A stretch of DNA of 64,000 bases, taken from the NCBI RefSeq assembly GCF_900176485.1, contig NZ_FWYD01000011.1, positions 1-64,000 on the forward strand. Direction: 5' to 3'. Positions 1 through 8,715 of the stretch are shown here, piece after piece (position 1 is the stretch's first letter; each line of letters starts with the position of its first letter). Under the pieces are notes generated by a model that had not been told where the DNA came from, searched no databases, and worked only from the letters and a program-made list of their open reading frames with translations. The position numbers were made by a program, and so were the translations under genes. Origin of the DNA: Primorskyibacter flagellatus (lineage in GTDB: Bacteria > Pseudomonadota > Alphaproteobacteria > Rhodobacterales > Rhodobacteraceae).

Positions 1-16
1 CCATCGTCGTCTCCTT
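1..16 (-). promoter_or_regulatory. RBS and start codon of a gene running off the left edge
   Basis: Read on the minus strand, AAGGAG is followed six bases later by an ATG at positions 4-2. This is a textbook ribosome-binding site and start for a gene transcribed leftwards out of the window. Only its first codon and one further base are present, so nothing can be said about the product. It would be divergent from the ATPase gene that starts at 314. Confidence 0.5.
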
Positions 17-313
17 CTGAATACTCAGAACGAAACTCGCCGTTGGCTCAGTGCAACGGAACCGCAGAAATCAATGGGACGGGGACGGCGCATACCTTGT
101 TGCGAGGTCCACCAACGGACCGAAATCCTCTGATGATGCGTGACAACTGACGAAAGACCTTAGGTCGCGAAATTGGTAGCGACCGTCACCTATTCGGGCA
201 GACAAGCGACCACGCAACATGACGACCCAGCCCCCTCACAACCCCAAGTGTTATGAGACTCGCAATATTCGCCGCGATAGTTCATAATTTATGGGGGATT
301 AACATTAACAGCT
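17..313. other. Divergent intergenic region, no gene seen
   Basis: This stretch separates the leftward gene start at the window edge from the ExeA-like gene. No convincing small ORF or RNA is visible. The part nearest the ATPase gene is AT-rich, with TTCATAATTT around 281-291, and may hold its -10 region. The ribosome-binding site for the gene is weak: a GGGGGA lies rather far from the ATG. Promoters for both directions are expected here but none can be placed firmly. Confidence 0.4.
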
Positions 314-2545
314 ATGTATATAGATTCTTTCAATCTTCAGAGTCGCCCATTCGCGATTGTGCCGGATCCGGATTTTCTGGTTTGGACAACGCAGCATAAA
401 ACTGTCTACCGAAAACTAGTGCGAAACGTCCTGACCGGCGCGAACATGACGTTGTTCACCGGCGAGGTGGGTTGCGGGAAAAGCACTATCCTTCAGGCAC
501 TTATGAAGGCGACCGAGATCGAGAAAGGGCGCCGCGTTATCCTGATTTCAAGCCGACTGAACTCAGCCAGAGAAGTCCCTCAACAAATCCTGTTGAGCCT
601 GGGAAAACCATTCGCGGACCGCTCGACCGAAGAATTGGCGGCATTTGCGATAGCCGAGATGGCCAGAACGGCTGCGGAACAAATGCCGCCGCTGCTGATT
701 ATCGACGAGGCCCAAACCCTGGCTGACGATGCAGCACTCTTGTTGGCTCATATTGCATGGGACGAGCCACGAGCAGACTTGCGCTGTTCGATCATTCTTG
801 CCGGACAACCCGAACTTCGGAAGCTTGTCGCACGGGCGTCGATGAAGCCCCTTGCCGACATGATCGACGATCGGATTCAGGTGCAACAACTGCCTGAGGA
901 CGAAATTGCCGCCTATGTCGAGGGGCGGCTTGCATTGGCTGGCTATGCAGGCAATCGTCTGTTCGAAGGCGATGCGCTAGACGAGATATATGCATATTCG
1001 CGAGGCACGCCACGATTGATAAACAAGCTGTGTGATCTGGCGCTTTTCTGTGCGGCGAAGCAGGGCCGCAGAACAATTGACGCGGCCTTTATCCGTGAAG
1101 TGCAAGAGGAGTGGAGCCCACCTGGCGGTGCCCGGATCACCTCGGATCATTCGCACCCGTCACGGGATATCAAACCGCTGTCGTCACCGCCCTCGTCAAT
1201 TGCGCGCGATGGTTCGAAGGTTGCGCCTCGTCAGCCAGCCGCACTACCAAAGCTGCCGAAAAAGATTGCGGCAACCGCACCGGGAACAAGCGAACGGCCG
1301 TCAGAAAGCACTTCGCCCTCTGACCCCAAGACGCCGCACGGTCAGGTGGTAGAAATATCGCCCGCCCCTGAAGCCGAAAAGCTGTCTGAAAACTCCGATC
1401 CATCGCCCCTGCCCCGTCGTCGCAAGACACGGCTGGTTCTGGGTGGATTGGCTGCGGCGGCCTGCGCCGTTCCCTTCGTTCTTGTTCTGAACCTGATAAA
1501 TGATCCGATACAAGAGCCACCGACCGGATCGATCCAGCAGGCCGGCGATGCGACGCGGTTACCGGTGCCCACCACCACCAAAGAGCCCATTTCAGCGCCC
1601 GCTCAAACAGCTATTGCGCCTGCACCCGACACGGGTACTCAGCCGGCGGCACAGGAGCTGAAAATCCTGAAACAAGCCATCGCTGCGGCCAAGGCAGAAC
1701 AGCAGGCGTTAGAGGCTGAACTTGCGCGGCAATTACAAAACCTTGAGGCAACACCTTCGGCAACGGTCAGCCACGATGTGCAGCGTGAGGACGTCACAAA
1801 CCGCACAGCACAGACCCCGGACAAGGTTCCTGGGAAGGATGCACTGCAAAGCAGACCCGACGCAGGAGGCGCAGATACACCCGATCCGGCATCCGATCTG
1901 GCCGCCGTGTTCGAACCAAAAAGACCACCAATTGGCAGGGTCGATGCCACGCAAGCGGTGTCCAGGTCCACGATCCAGCCGCTCGGGCCGGATGGCCTGT
2001 CAAAGACAGAGCCACCGAAACCCGCGCGGCTTGAACCTGTGCGCCTGACGACGAATGACGAAGAGCGGCTGCGTTATTTCCGCGCCGGGCTGGACAGCGC
2101 CAGCCCCAGGGACAGCGCGATCAATTATACGCGTGCGGCGTTGCGGGGACATCCGCGCGCCGCCGAATATCTCGGTCAGTTGTTCGATACCGGTGATGGT
2201 GTGGCGCTTGCCTCGGAGATTGCACAACGCTGGTACGCGGTTGCCGATGACGCCGACACGGTGTTCCAGACAGAGATCGCGCCGGGCAGCATCGCGGCCG
2301 GGCAGCAAAGCGTTCGGCCACTGACAGTTTTCGTGACGGACGGGACTGCTGAATTTATCTGGGAGGGCAATGCCGACCTGTTTTCAGTCGAATTGGCCGA
2401 TCAAGATAAAACACTCATCGGCCTTGCAGCCTCGCCATTGACCGCACTTAGCGTGAAGCTGCCGGAACAGGCTGCGTTCTGGCGTGTGACGACAGGATCA
2501 GGTGCGTCCTTTGACTGGCAAGCCATCCCATTCCAGAACGACTAA
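314..2545 (+). CDS. ExeA-like AAA ATPase with a transmembrane segment and SEL1-like C-terminal part
   Basis: The 743-residue protein opens with an ExeA/GspA-type AAA domain (about 1-265): Walker A GEVGCGKST at 50-58, Walker B LLIIDEAQ at 127-134 and a GTPRLIN sensor-like segment near 231. ExeA proteins are membrane ATPases that help assemble type II secretion machinery at the cell wall. A Pro/Ser-rich linker and one membrane span (about 374-395) follow. The presumed periplasmic part has a short coiled coil (near 450-475), a SEL1-like helical stretch (about 590-650) and a beta-rich tail. No peptidoglycan-binding domain or gsp gene is seen nearby. It converges on the coiled-coil/TAXI pair. The ATPase call is secure; the substrate process is unknown. 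Confidence 0.85.
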   Translation: MYIDSFNLQSRPFAIVPDPDFLVWTTQHKTVYRKLVRNVLTGANMTLFTGEVGCGKSTILQALMKATEIEKGRRVILISSRLNSAREVPQQILLSLGKPFADRSTEELAAFAIAEMARTAAEQMPPLLIIDEAQTLADDAALLLAHIAWDEPRADLRCSIILAGQPELRKLVARASMKPLADMIDDRIQVQQLPEDEIAAYVEGRLALAGYAGNRLFEGDALDEIYAYSRGTPRLINKLCDLALFCAAKQGRRTIDAAFIREVQEEWSPPGGARITSDHSHPSRDIKPLSSPPSSIARDGSKVAPRQPAALPKLPKKIAATAPGTSERPSESTSPSDPKTPHGQVVEISPAPEAEKLSENSDPSPLPRRRKTRLVLGGLAAAACAVPFVLVLNLINDPIQEPPTGSIQQAGDATRLPVPTTTKEPISAPAQTAIAPAPDTGTQPAAQELKILKQAIAAAKAEQQALEAELARQLQNLEATPSATVSHDVQREDVTNRTAQTPDKVPGKDALQSRPDAGGADTPDPASDLAAVFEPKRPPIGRVDATQAVSRSTIQPLGPDGLSKTEPPKPARLEPVRLTTNDEERLRYFRAGLDSASPRDSAINYTRAALRGHPRAAEYLGQLFDTGDGVALASEIAQRWYAVADDADTVFQTEIAPGSIAAGQQSVRPLTVFVTDGTAEFIWEGNADLFSVELADQDKTLIGLAASPLTALSVKLPEQAAFWRVTTGSGASFDWQAIPFQND

Positions 2546-2566
2546 GCCCCCCGTGACAGGGGGGCT
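2545..2566. terminator. Convergent hairpin terminator
   Basis: AGCCCCCC and GGGGGGCT form an eight-pair stem with a GTGACA loop starting at the stop codon of the ExeA-like gene. There is no T-run, but the position between two convergent genes suggests bidirectional termination. Confidence 0.6.
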
Positions 2567-2592
2567 GAACATGGGTTGCGGAATGTGTCTGA

Positions 2593-3642
2593 CTAGCAGC
2601 CGATGACAGAACAGATGCGCTGACGGTAGGCGCTATTCGCTTCGCTATCCGGAACCGCCTCCATCCCACCAGAGGAGCAGCTTAGCGGATAGTTTGCCGC
2701 GAGCCCCGCATTCGCGCATTCGGACACGTCCCAGCCCGGCGGAATATCCGTCAGATCGACTTGCTTCCATTTCGGATGCCCGTTCTGCTGCAAATCGCCA
2801 AATCTGGTGAAGATCAGATTGGAGACATCGGACACGGCCTTGCAGCTTGCAGCATGATACGAATTGCGGCGCGGTTCGTATTCATAGGTCATCAGAACAG
2901 CCTTTACCGCCACGACCGGAACAGGATCGGTCTGAAACGCGTAGGTCGATGCCGGGATCTGTGTCGGGACATAAACAGCCTGCAGAAGCGGGTCTTCGAA
3001 CGGCACGAGGTGAAAACGTTCCGCGTCGATCCTTGTATCCTGAAACAGTTTGGTCGGCGCGCCCGCGACATAGAAAAAGCCGTCAAGGTCATCTGCCAGA
3101 AGCTGTTCCAAGGCTTCGGCCGGGCCGATGGTATGCACCTCTGCGGGCGTGATGCCCAGAAGATCCAGTATCAACGAAGCGGTCAGGAAGGTGCCGCTGT
3201 CCTCAACGCCGACGGCCACGCGCTTGCCGTTCAGATTCGCCGGGCTTGCGATACCCTTGGACGCCAGCAAATGCACTTCTTCATTGTAGAGCGGAAAGGA
3301 AATCCGCACCCCGGCAATCGCGCGGGCAATTGCCGGATCATTCGCCGAATAGGTCTTGAGATATTCGAGCACATCGCTTTGCACGATCCCGAATTGCGTC
3401 GCCCGCCGTTTGCGCACGCCAAGGAAATTTTCAAGCGAGCCGGCGCTTTCCACGACATGCAGCGTCTGGTCACACTCGGCCATCAGATTGGCAATATCGT
3501 TTCCGAACTGAATATATGTCCCCGTTGGCGATCCGGTAAGAATATTCTTCTCGAATTCCTGAGCCTGCGCAGAGGAGACCCCCAATAACAGAACAAGGCT
3601 CGTCGCAAAAACATGCAGCAGGCATCTGTGCAAGATGTCCAT
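2593..3642 (-). CDS. TAXI family TRAP-type solute-binding protein, orphan
   Basis: This is a 349-residue periplasmic binding protein of the TAXI class, which normally delivers substrate to fused DctQM TRAP permeases. A signal peptide (about residues 1-27, ending AQA) is followed by the family's opening LTGSPTGTY and by an IVQSDV segment typical of TAXI proteins. The start at 3642 is preferred because AAAGGGG lies eight bases upstream. The C-terminal 90 residues are unusual: several cysteines, ending in CSVIGC with Cys as the last residue. No TRAP permease is encoded nearby. It lies about 30 bases behind the coiled-coil gene and is probably co-transcribed with it. The ligand is unknown. Confidence 0.85.
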   Translation of the reverse strand: MDILHRCLLHVFATSLVLLLGVSSAQAQEFEKNILTGSPTGTYIQFGNDIANLMAECDQTLHVVESAGSLENFLGVRKRRATQFGIVQSDVLEYLKTYSANDPAIARAIAGVRISFPLYNEEVHLLASKGIASPANLNGKRVAVGVEDSGTFLTASLILDLLGITPAEVHTIGPAEALEQLLADDLDGFFYVAGAPTKLFQDTRIDAERFHLVPFEDPLLQAVYVPTQIPASTYAFQTDPVPVVAVKAVLMTYEYEPRRNSYHAASCKAVSDVSNLIFTRFGDLQQNGHPKWKQVDLTDIPPGWDVSECANAGLAANYPLSCSSGGMEAVPDSEANSAYRQRICSVIGC

Positions 3643-3674
3643 CGCCATCCCCTTTTCTCGTTTCATGCTAATCA

Positions 3675-5465
3675 TCAACAACGTCCCAGATCCTGAAGCA
3701 GGAACAGCAGCGTCTGGCGGTTCACGGTCCCGAAGACGCTGGCAAGTGCTTCATGGGCACATGCGCCCTCGCTCAACAAGGTGGACAACTGCTGGGTTTG
3801 TTGTTGTGATGCGGCTTCCAGACCGGGGGCGTTCGACACAGTGCTTGCCACCAGTCCGAAAGGCCGGGGATCGCCGCGAGGTGCTGCCATGGGCTGCGCC
3901 GCAGCAGGCGTGCTTGCGGGCGCTTCTTCGGCGCTTTCAAGTGCCGCACGCTGAGCGGCGAGCATGTCGCGCGCTTCGACCAACTCCGATTGCAAAGCGG
4001 CCAGGCGTTCCTCGCCCGACGCAACCTCTGCATTCAAGTAAGACAGGGCATCTTCAGCTTGCCGCGCTTCGGCATCCAGTTCCGCTTGCCGTGTCGAAAC
4101 GGTCTGTTCAATCTCGGCCAGACGGGTCTGCGCCTCCGCTTCCAACTGTGCCGCACGCTCCTGCGCATCGGCTTCCATCTGGGCAATCCGTTCCTGTGCA
4201 GAGGTTTCCATCTGCGCGGTCCGCGCCTGCGTTTCTTCCTGAACCTGTGCCAGACGCTGCTCGGCGGTGTCCACCTGAGCCGCCAGATCCTGTACTTCCG
4301 CCTCCAGCCGTAGCCTGTTCGCTTGCGCTTTTTCCTCAAGCTCTGCGATTTTGGCCTGCACTTCAGCTTCGCGGGCCTGCGCGTCGGCTTCGACCTGCGC
4401 CATCCGCTCTTGCGCGGCGTCCTCAATCAGGGCCGCACGGTCTTCAGCCTCTGCCTCCAACTGGGCGTAGCGCTCTTGCGCGGTGGCATCCAGTTGGTCC
4501 TTGCTCTGCTGACTGGCGGCTTCGGCGGTCTTGATTTCCTGCGCCAACTGCCCTGCGCGCTCTTCGGCCTTGGCAACGTCGTTTTGCACCTCTGCAAGCT
4601 GCGCGTTGACGGCCTCCAGCTCTTTTCTGCGCTCGTCCCTTTCGGCAATCGCCGTTGCTGTCTCGGTCCGTGCTGTTTCAGCGTCGGCCTGAACGGTTTC
4701 AACCTCGACAAGGGCGTTCTCACGCGCTGTCTGCGCATCCTGCAACTCTTGCAGCGCGGTCGCCTTGGTGCTTTCAGCGGCATCAATTTCGGCCTGAAGA
4801 TCGCTCAGCTGTGCTTCGGCCATCTGAATGTTGTCTGCAAGTTTGTCAGCCTGTGCGCTTGCCTTGGCAAGTTCGGCTTCGGCGGTTTTCTGTTGCTCCT
4901 GCAGCGTCGCAGCGCGCTCTTGTGCCGCCAGGGCATTGGCTTTTTCCGTCTCCAGGTTGGATGTTGCGGTCGCGATCTCGCCATCAAGCGCGTCGGCCTG
5001 CGCGGTCAGCTCAGCATTCCTGGCTTCAAGCGCGGCTTTGGTCTCTTCAGCCTTGGCGATGTCGGCCTGCATCGCTTGCAGCTGCTCGGCGGCTGCGCCT
5101 GCACGAGCTTGCGCGTCGGCCTCAAGCTCCACCAATTCCGACTGTTTCTCGGCAAGGCTGGTCGTGAGGACGTCCACTTCTGACTGCGCGGCGACGAGCG
5201 TTTCCTGAACCTCGCCAACTTGCGCCCGCGATGTTTCGATCTGGCTTTCCAGATCGCTGAGCACGGCCTTTTTCTCCTCCAGTGCGGCCTCGATCCCGGC
5301 GGACTCGCTTTCAAGCGTCGCGATGATCTTTCTGAACGCTGACGCTTTCTGAGAAAGCTGGTTTACATTTTCCGTCGCGGCCGGTTCCGTTCCCTGACCG
5401 ACAGCCGGCAGGGCGACGTTCAGCAGGACGATGATTTGAGACGCCAAGACAATTGAACGAAACAA
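3675..5465 (-). CDS. Exported long coiled-coil protein with hendecad repeats
   Basis: I do not recognise a named family. The protein is about 596 residues from a TTG at 5465, which has a GGGGTGGGG ribosome-binding site just upstream; an upstream TTG at 5534 lacks one. A hydrophobic signal segment (LASQIIVLLNVALPAVGQG) is followed by roughly 450 residues of continuous Ala/Glu/Gln-rich coiled coil. Between about 360 and 465 the pattern has an eleven-residue period (QMETSAQERIA, QMEADAQERAA, QLEAEAQTRLA), as in right-handed hendecad coils. A short globular end (about 515-596) contains RQTLLFLLQDLGRC and ends in Cys, like the downstream TAXI protein. Probably a periplasmic or envelope-spanning structural partner; the function is unknown. 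Confidence 0.7.
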   Translation of the reverse strand: MFRSIVLASQIIVLLNVALPAVGQGTEPAATENVNQLSQKASAFRKIIATLESESAGIEAALEEKKAVLSDLESQIETSRAQVGEVQETLVAAQSEVDVLTTSLAEKQSELVELEADAQARAGAAAEQLQAMQADIAKAEETKAALEARNAELTAQADALDGEIATATSNLETEKANALAAQERAATLQEQQKTAEAELAKASAQADKLADNIQMAEAQLSDLQAEIDAAESTKATALQELQDAQTARENALVEVETVQADAETARTETATAIAERDERRKELEAVNAQLAEVQNDVAKAEERAGQLAQEIKTAEAASQQSKDQLDATAQERYAQLEAEAEDRAALIEDAAQERMAQVEADAQAREAEVQAKIAELEEKAQANRLRLEAEVQDLAAQVDTAEQRLAQVQEETQARTAQMETSAQERIAQMEADAQERAAQLEAEAQTRLAEIEQTVSTRQAELDAEARQAEDALSYLNAEVASGEERLAALQSELVEARDMLAAQRAALESAEEAPASTPAAAQPMAAPRGDPRPFGLVASTVSNAPGLEAASQQQTQQLSTLLSEGACAHEALASVFGTVNRQTLLFLLQDLGRC

Positions 5466-5770
5466 CTTTCCCCACCCCAGATAAAAACAAAAGAATAATA
5501 GGAGATTGTTGGCGCAGTCCCGATCAAAAATCAAGAACTGCGTCGATTCGACGGGTTTTTCTTAAAGTTGAGCCATCAACCTCTCGCGCGATGATGGGTT
5601 GAATTCTGCGGATGGTACCGGTGCGTAATATACCGGTTGGCGACCGTATTGGCCGCAACAATTTGCCGGCCAAAGAGCCTCCCCCACCGACCCTGCGGCC
5701 TGGCTTTGATGCTATCGTCGGGATCCGCGCCGCGTTGCCCGGATTTGTCGCGGCCCATCGCCGGAGGCCA

Positions 5771-6814
5771 TTACTGCCGAATGTCGACCGGACACCCGTC
5801 ACGCGACGACCTTTCGATGGCGTCGATCAGCCGGTGACACGCCAGCGCCGCGCGCCCGGTGACCACGGGCGGCCGGTTTTCCTGTACCGCGTTGACAAAA
5901 TCCTCGATCATGCCCTGATGCCATTCGTGGTTGTTCACAATCGGACCAGTGTCACCCGCGCTGCCGATTGCAACGGGTTCGTCGTCAATACGACCATCAC
6001 GCCAGAGAACCTCCAGCATATCCGTGCCAAGACGCAACGACGCATGTTCGAAATGAAGTGCAATCATCTCTTTTCGCTGTGGAAAACTGGCGGTGCTCGC
6101 AACAAGCGAGCCGATCGCCCCGGACGCAAAGCGCAGGCCCGCCACGGCGAAGTCCTCGGCTTCCATCCGGTGCAGAGGCGTCGTTGCGGTCATCGCCTGC
6201 ACTGACGCCACAGGTCCGGTCAGGCTGAGCGCAAGGTCGATCGTGTGGATCGCTTGCGTCAACAATACTCCGCCGCCGTCGCGCGCGTAGGTGCCACGCC
6301 CAAGCTCTTCGTAGTAGGACTGGTCCCTCCACAGCGGTGCGGCGATCTCGACATGCCCAAGCTTGCCGAACGCGCCGCTTGCAATGCGCTGCGCTGCCGC
6401 CTTGGATGGCGAGCGCACGCGATGCTGGAACAGGACGCCCAGCGTGACACCCGCGCTTTCGCAAATCTCGACAACCTGCACAGCCTTCTCCAGCGTCCGC
6501 GCGACCGGCTTCTCCAACAGAATATGCTTGCCTGCCTTGGCGAGCGTTTCAATCAACTGGATCCGCACGCTGGGCGGCGTCGCGACGATAACAATCCGGA
6601 TCGCCGGATCATCCGTCACTTTCGACAGGTCCGAGGTGAACAGTGGTGCCGCACCGTCGTACTGTTCAGCCAGATGCTCGGCCCGTTCCGGTCGTGTAGA
6701 GACAACGGCCACCAGCCGAACCCGGTCGCCCGCTGCCGAAAGCGCGGCAACATGGGTCTTGGCGATCATGCCCGCGCCGATCAACGCAACCCCGATCCAT
6801 TGTTCATCATCCAT
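5771..6814 (-). CDS. Gfo/Idh/MocA family NAD(P)-dependent oxidoreductase
   Basis: A 347-residue sugar or cyclitol dehydrogenase-type enzyme. The Rossmann fold starts at IGVALIGAGMIAKTH (about 7-21), and the family's catalytic EKP motif appears in LLEKPVA (about 98-104). The C-terminal alpha/beta domain includes the GGGVLLTQAIHTIDL segment, whose His is usually catalytic. Length is normal for the family. It stands alone, upstream of the coiled-coil gene on the same strand (about 300 bases away) and divergent from cydD. The substrate cannot be deduced from sequence or neighbours. Confidence 0.88.
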   Translation of the reverse strand: MDDEQWIGVALIGAGMIAKTHVAALSAAGDRVRLVAVVSTRPERAEHLAEQYDGAAPLFTSDLSKVTDDPAIRIVIVATPPSVRIQLIETLAKAGKHILLEKPVARTLEKAVQVVEICESAGVTLGVLFQHRVRSPSKAAAQRIASGAFGKLGHVEIAAPLWRDQSYYEELGRGTYARDGGGVLLTQAIHTIDLALSLTGPVASVQAMTATTPLHRMEAEDFAVAGLRFASGAIGSLVASTASFPQRKEMIALHFEHASLRLGTDMLEVLWRDGRIDDEPVAIGSAGDTGPIVNNHEWHQGMIEDFVNAVQENRPPVVTGRAALACHRLIDAIERSSRDGCPVDIRQ

Positions 6815-7089
6815 TACTGCACTCCATTGTTTCCACGACCCAGAAAACAGACACTCTCACCGCCGTCTACACCGCTTGTTGGACATTGTACCGTGCGGAG
6901 TTTCTTCGGACGACAAGCATTTGCCGGTTGTCTCGCGCCTCGCTACCTGGTGTTGATGCCTTCCTCCGGCCCAGTGATCGTCGTAGCGATGACGTTTTGA
7001 CCATCCGCTCTCGGTCAATATGACACAACAAATCTGCCTCTGGCTTGGGCTATAGGCTTGCCGGATAGATATGATGGCAAGGCAAGCCG

Positions 7090-8715
7090 ATGCGAGATGT
7101 GCTGACCCTGACAAAACCTCAAGCCGACAGGTTGCGGATCTGCGCGTTTCTGCGCATCTGTGCCGATTTGCTGTGGGTGGTTCAGGCTTATGCGGTTGCC
7201 GCAGTGATCGCCGGCTGGCTGGAGGATGATGACCATGGGATCGCCCTTGTCATCCTCTTTGCCGCAACCGGTGTTCTGCGCGCCTTGCTGTCATATGGCG
7301 CGGGACGACTTGTCTTCGATCTTGGACAGCAGGTGGTGCAACACACACGACGCAAGTTGCTTGATGCGCAGACGGTACGGCTTGACGCTGCCCTGTCCTC
7401 GGCAGAAGTCGCCGCGCTTGTCTGTGACAAAATCCCGCTTCTGGCCCCCTATTTCACACGATTCCGGTTGGCGATGATCCGAGTGCGGGTGGTGCCTGTG
7501 GCGTTTGTCCTGATTGCGCTGACCCAATCCTGGGCGGTCGCGATTGTGCTTTTGGTAACAGGTCCTCTTATTCCCGTTTTCATGGCGTTGATAGGCTTGG
7601 CCGCCCGCGATGCCAGCGCCCGCCAGATGGTCGAGATTGGGGCCGTGAACCGCCTTCTCGTGGATCGGATTGCCGCCTTGCCGGACATCCTGTTGCTTGG
7701 TGGGTTCGACAGATCGCGCGCATTGTTTGTCACCCGCGTCGACGCATTGCGTGAAAAGACCATGGCGGTTCTGCGCATCGCCTTTCTGTCCTCGACCGTG
7801 CTGGAGCTGTTTTCGGCCATCGGCGTGGCGATGGTTGCGCTTTATGTGGGGTTCTCGCTTCTGGGCGAAATCACATTTGGCATATGGGGAGCACCTTTGA
7901 GCATTTCTCAGGGTGTGTTTCTTCTGCTTCTTGCGCCCGACTTCTTCCAACCCCTTCGTGATCTGGCAGCCGCCTGGCATGACAAGGCCGGGGCAGAGGC
8001 CGTGGCTGAAGAGCTTGCCGGACTGGACGTCGCGCCCGTTCTGCCGATCCTCGGCAGAGGTGCAAAAGTCGCGCCCCTTTTCGGCCCAATATCGATATCC
8101 GTTAACCAAGCCGAGACGTTTGCTGGCATCAATCTGCCCGATTTCAGTATTGGCCCGGGCGAAAGCGTGGCCCTCACAGGTACCAGCGGGTCGGGGAAAT
8201 CGACGTCGCTGACGGCGCTGGCCGGACTACTGCCCCTGTCTTGCGGACGCATCACCGTGATGGGGCAGATTCTGAATGCCGAGAACGCCGATGCGTGGCG
8301 CGCGCGACTGACGCTGATGCCGCAGCACATCCATATTCCCGACACCACCCTGAGCGAATTTCTCGACCCGCACGGCACCAAAGCTGACCTCGGCCCCGCA
8401 TTGAGGATCGCCCATGCAAGCGACATCGTCGCCGCCCTGCCCCACGGGCTTGATACCCGGTTGGGCGAACTTGGCGCGGGCGTTTCAGGTGGCGAGGCGC
8501 GGCGGTTGCTTCTGGCGCGCGCCTTCTTCAGCGGGGCGGACGTTATCCTGGCCGATGAGCCCACGGCGGATCTTGACGCGGTCACGGCTGGTCTGATCAT
8601 CGACGCGCTGCGCCGCGCACAGGACAGCGGCAAGACCGTCATCGTCGCATCGCATGACCCGCTTCTGATTGATGCGATGGACCGCACCGTAGGATTGCCG
8701 GAGGTACAAGCATGA
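7090..8715 (+). CDS. cydD: CydD, half of the glutathione/cysteine-exporting ABC transporter for bd oxidase assembly
   Basis: A 541-residue ABC exporter half-transporter. An N-terminal membrane domain of about six helices is followed by the nucleotide-binding domain: Walker A near 363-370 (SGSGKS), signature VSGGEARRL near 464-472 and Walker B VILADEPTA near 485. CydDC heterodimers export reductant and/or haem-related substrate to the periplasm and are required for cytochrome bd maturation. The end overlaps the cydC start by four bases (ATGA), implying translational coupling. The gene order cydDCABX supports the name over generic ABC exporters. The 275 bases upstream hold its promoter, but I see no clear FNR site there. 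Confidence 0.93.
   Translation: MRDVLTLTKPQADRLRICAFLRICADLLWVVQAYAVAAVIAGWLEDDDHGIALVILFAATGVLRALLSYGAGRLVFDLGQQVVQHTRRKLLDAQTVRLDAALSSAEVAALVCDKIPLLAPYFTRFRLAMIRVRVVPVAFVLIALTQSWAVAIVLLVTGPLIPVFMALIGLAARDASARQMVEIGAVNRLLVDRIAALPDILLLGGFDRSRALFVTRVDALREKTMAVLRIAFLSSTVLELFSAIGVAMVALYVGFSLLGEITFGIWGAPLSISQGVFLLLLAPDFFQPLRDLAAAWHDKAGAEAVAEELAGLDVAPVLPILGRGAKVAPLFGPISISVNQAETFAGINLPDFSIGPGESVALTGTSGSGKSTSLTALAGLLPLSCGRITVMGQILNAENADAWRARLTLMPQHIHIPDTTLSEFLDPHGTKADLGPALRIAHASDIVAALPHGLDTRLGELGAGVSGGEARRLLLARAFFSGADVILADEPTADLDAVTAGLIIDALRRAQDSGKTVIVASHDPLLIDAMDRTVGLPEVQA

Noticed and set aside
4323-5183. Long plus-strand frame opposite the coiled-coil gene
   Set aside because: It is antisense to a gene with clear heptad/hendecad periodicity and signal peptide; its product is Leu/Gly/Cys-rich with no family features.
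6815-7089. Second FNR site upstream of cydD
   Set aside because: GGTCAATATGACAC near 7013-7026 resembles a half-site pair but does not match TTGAT-N4-ATCAA.
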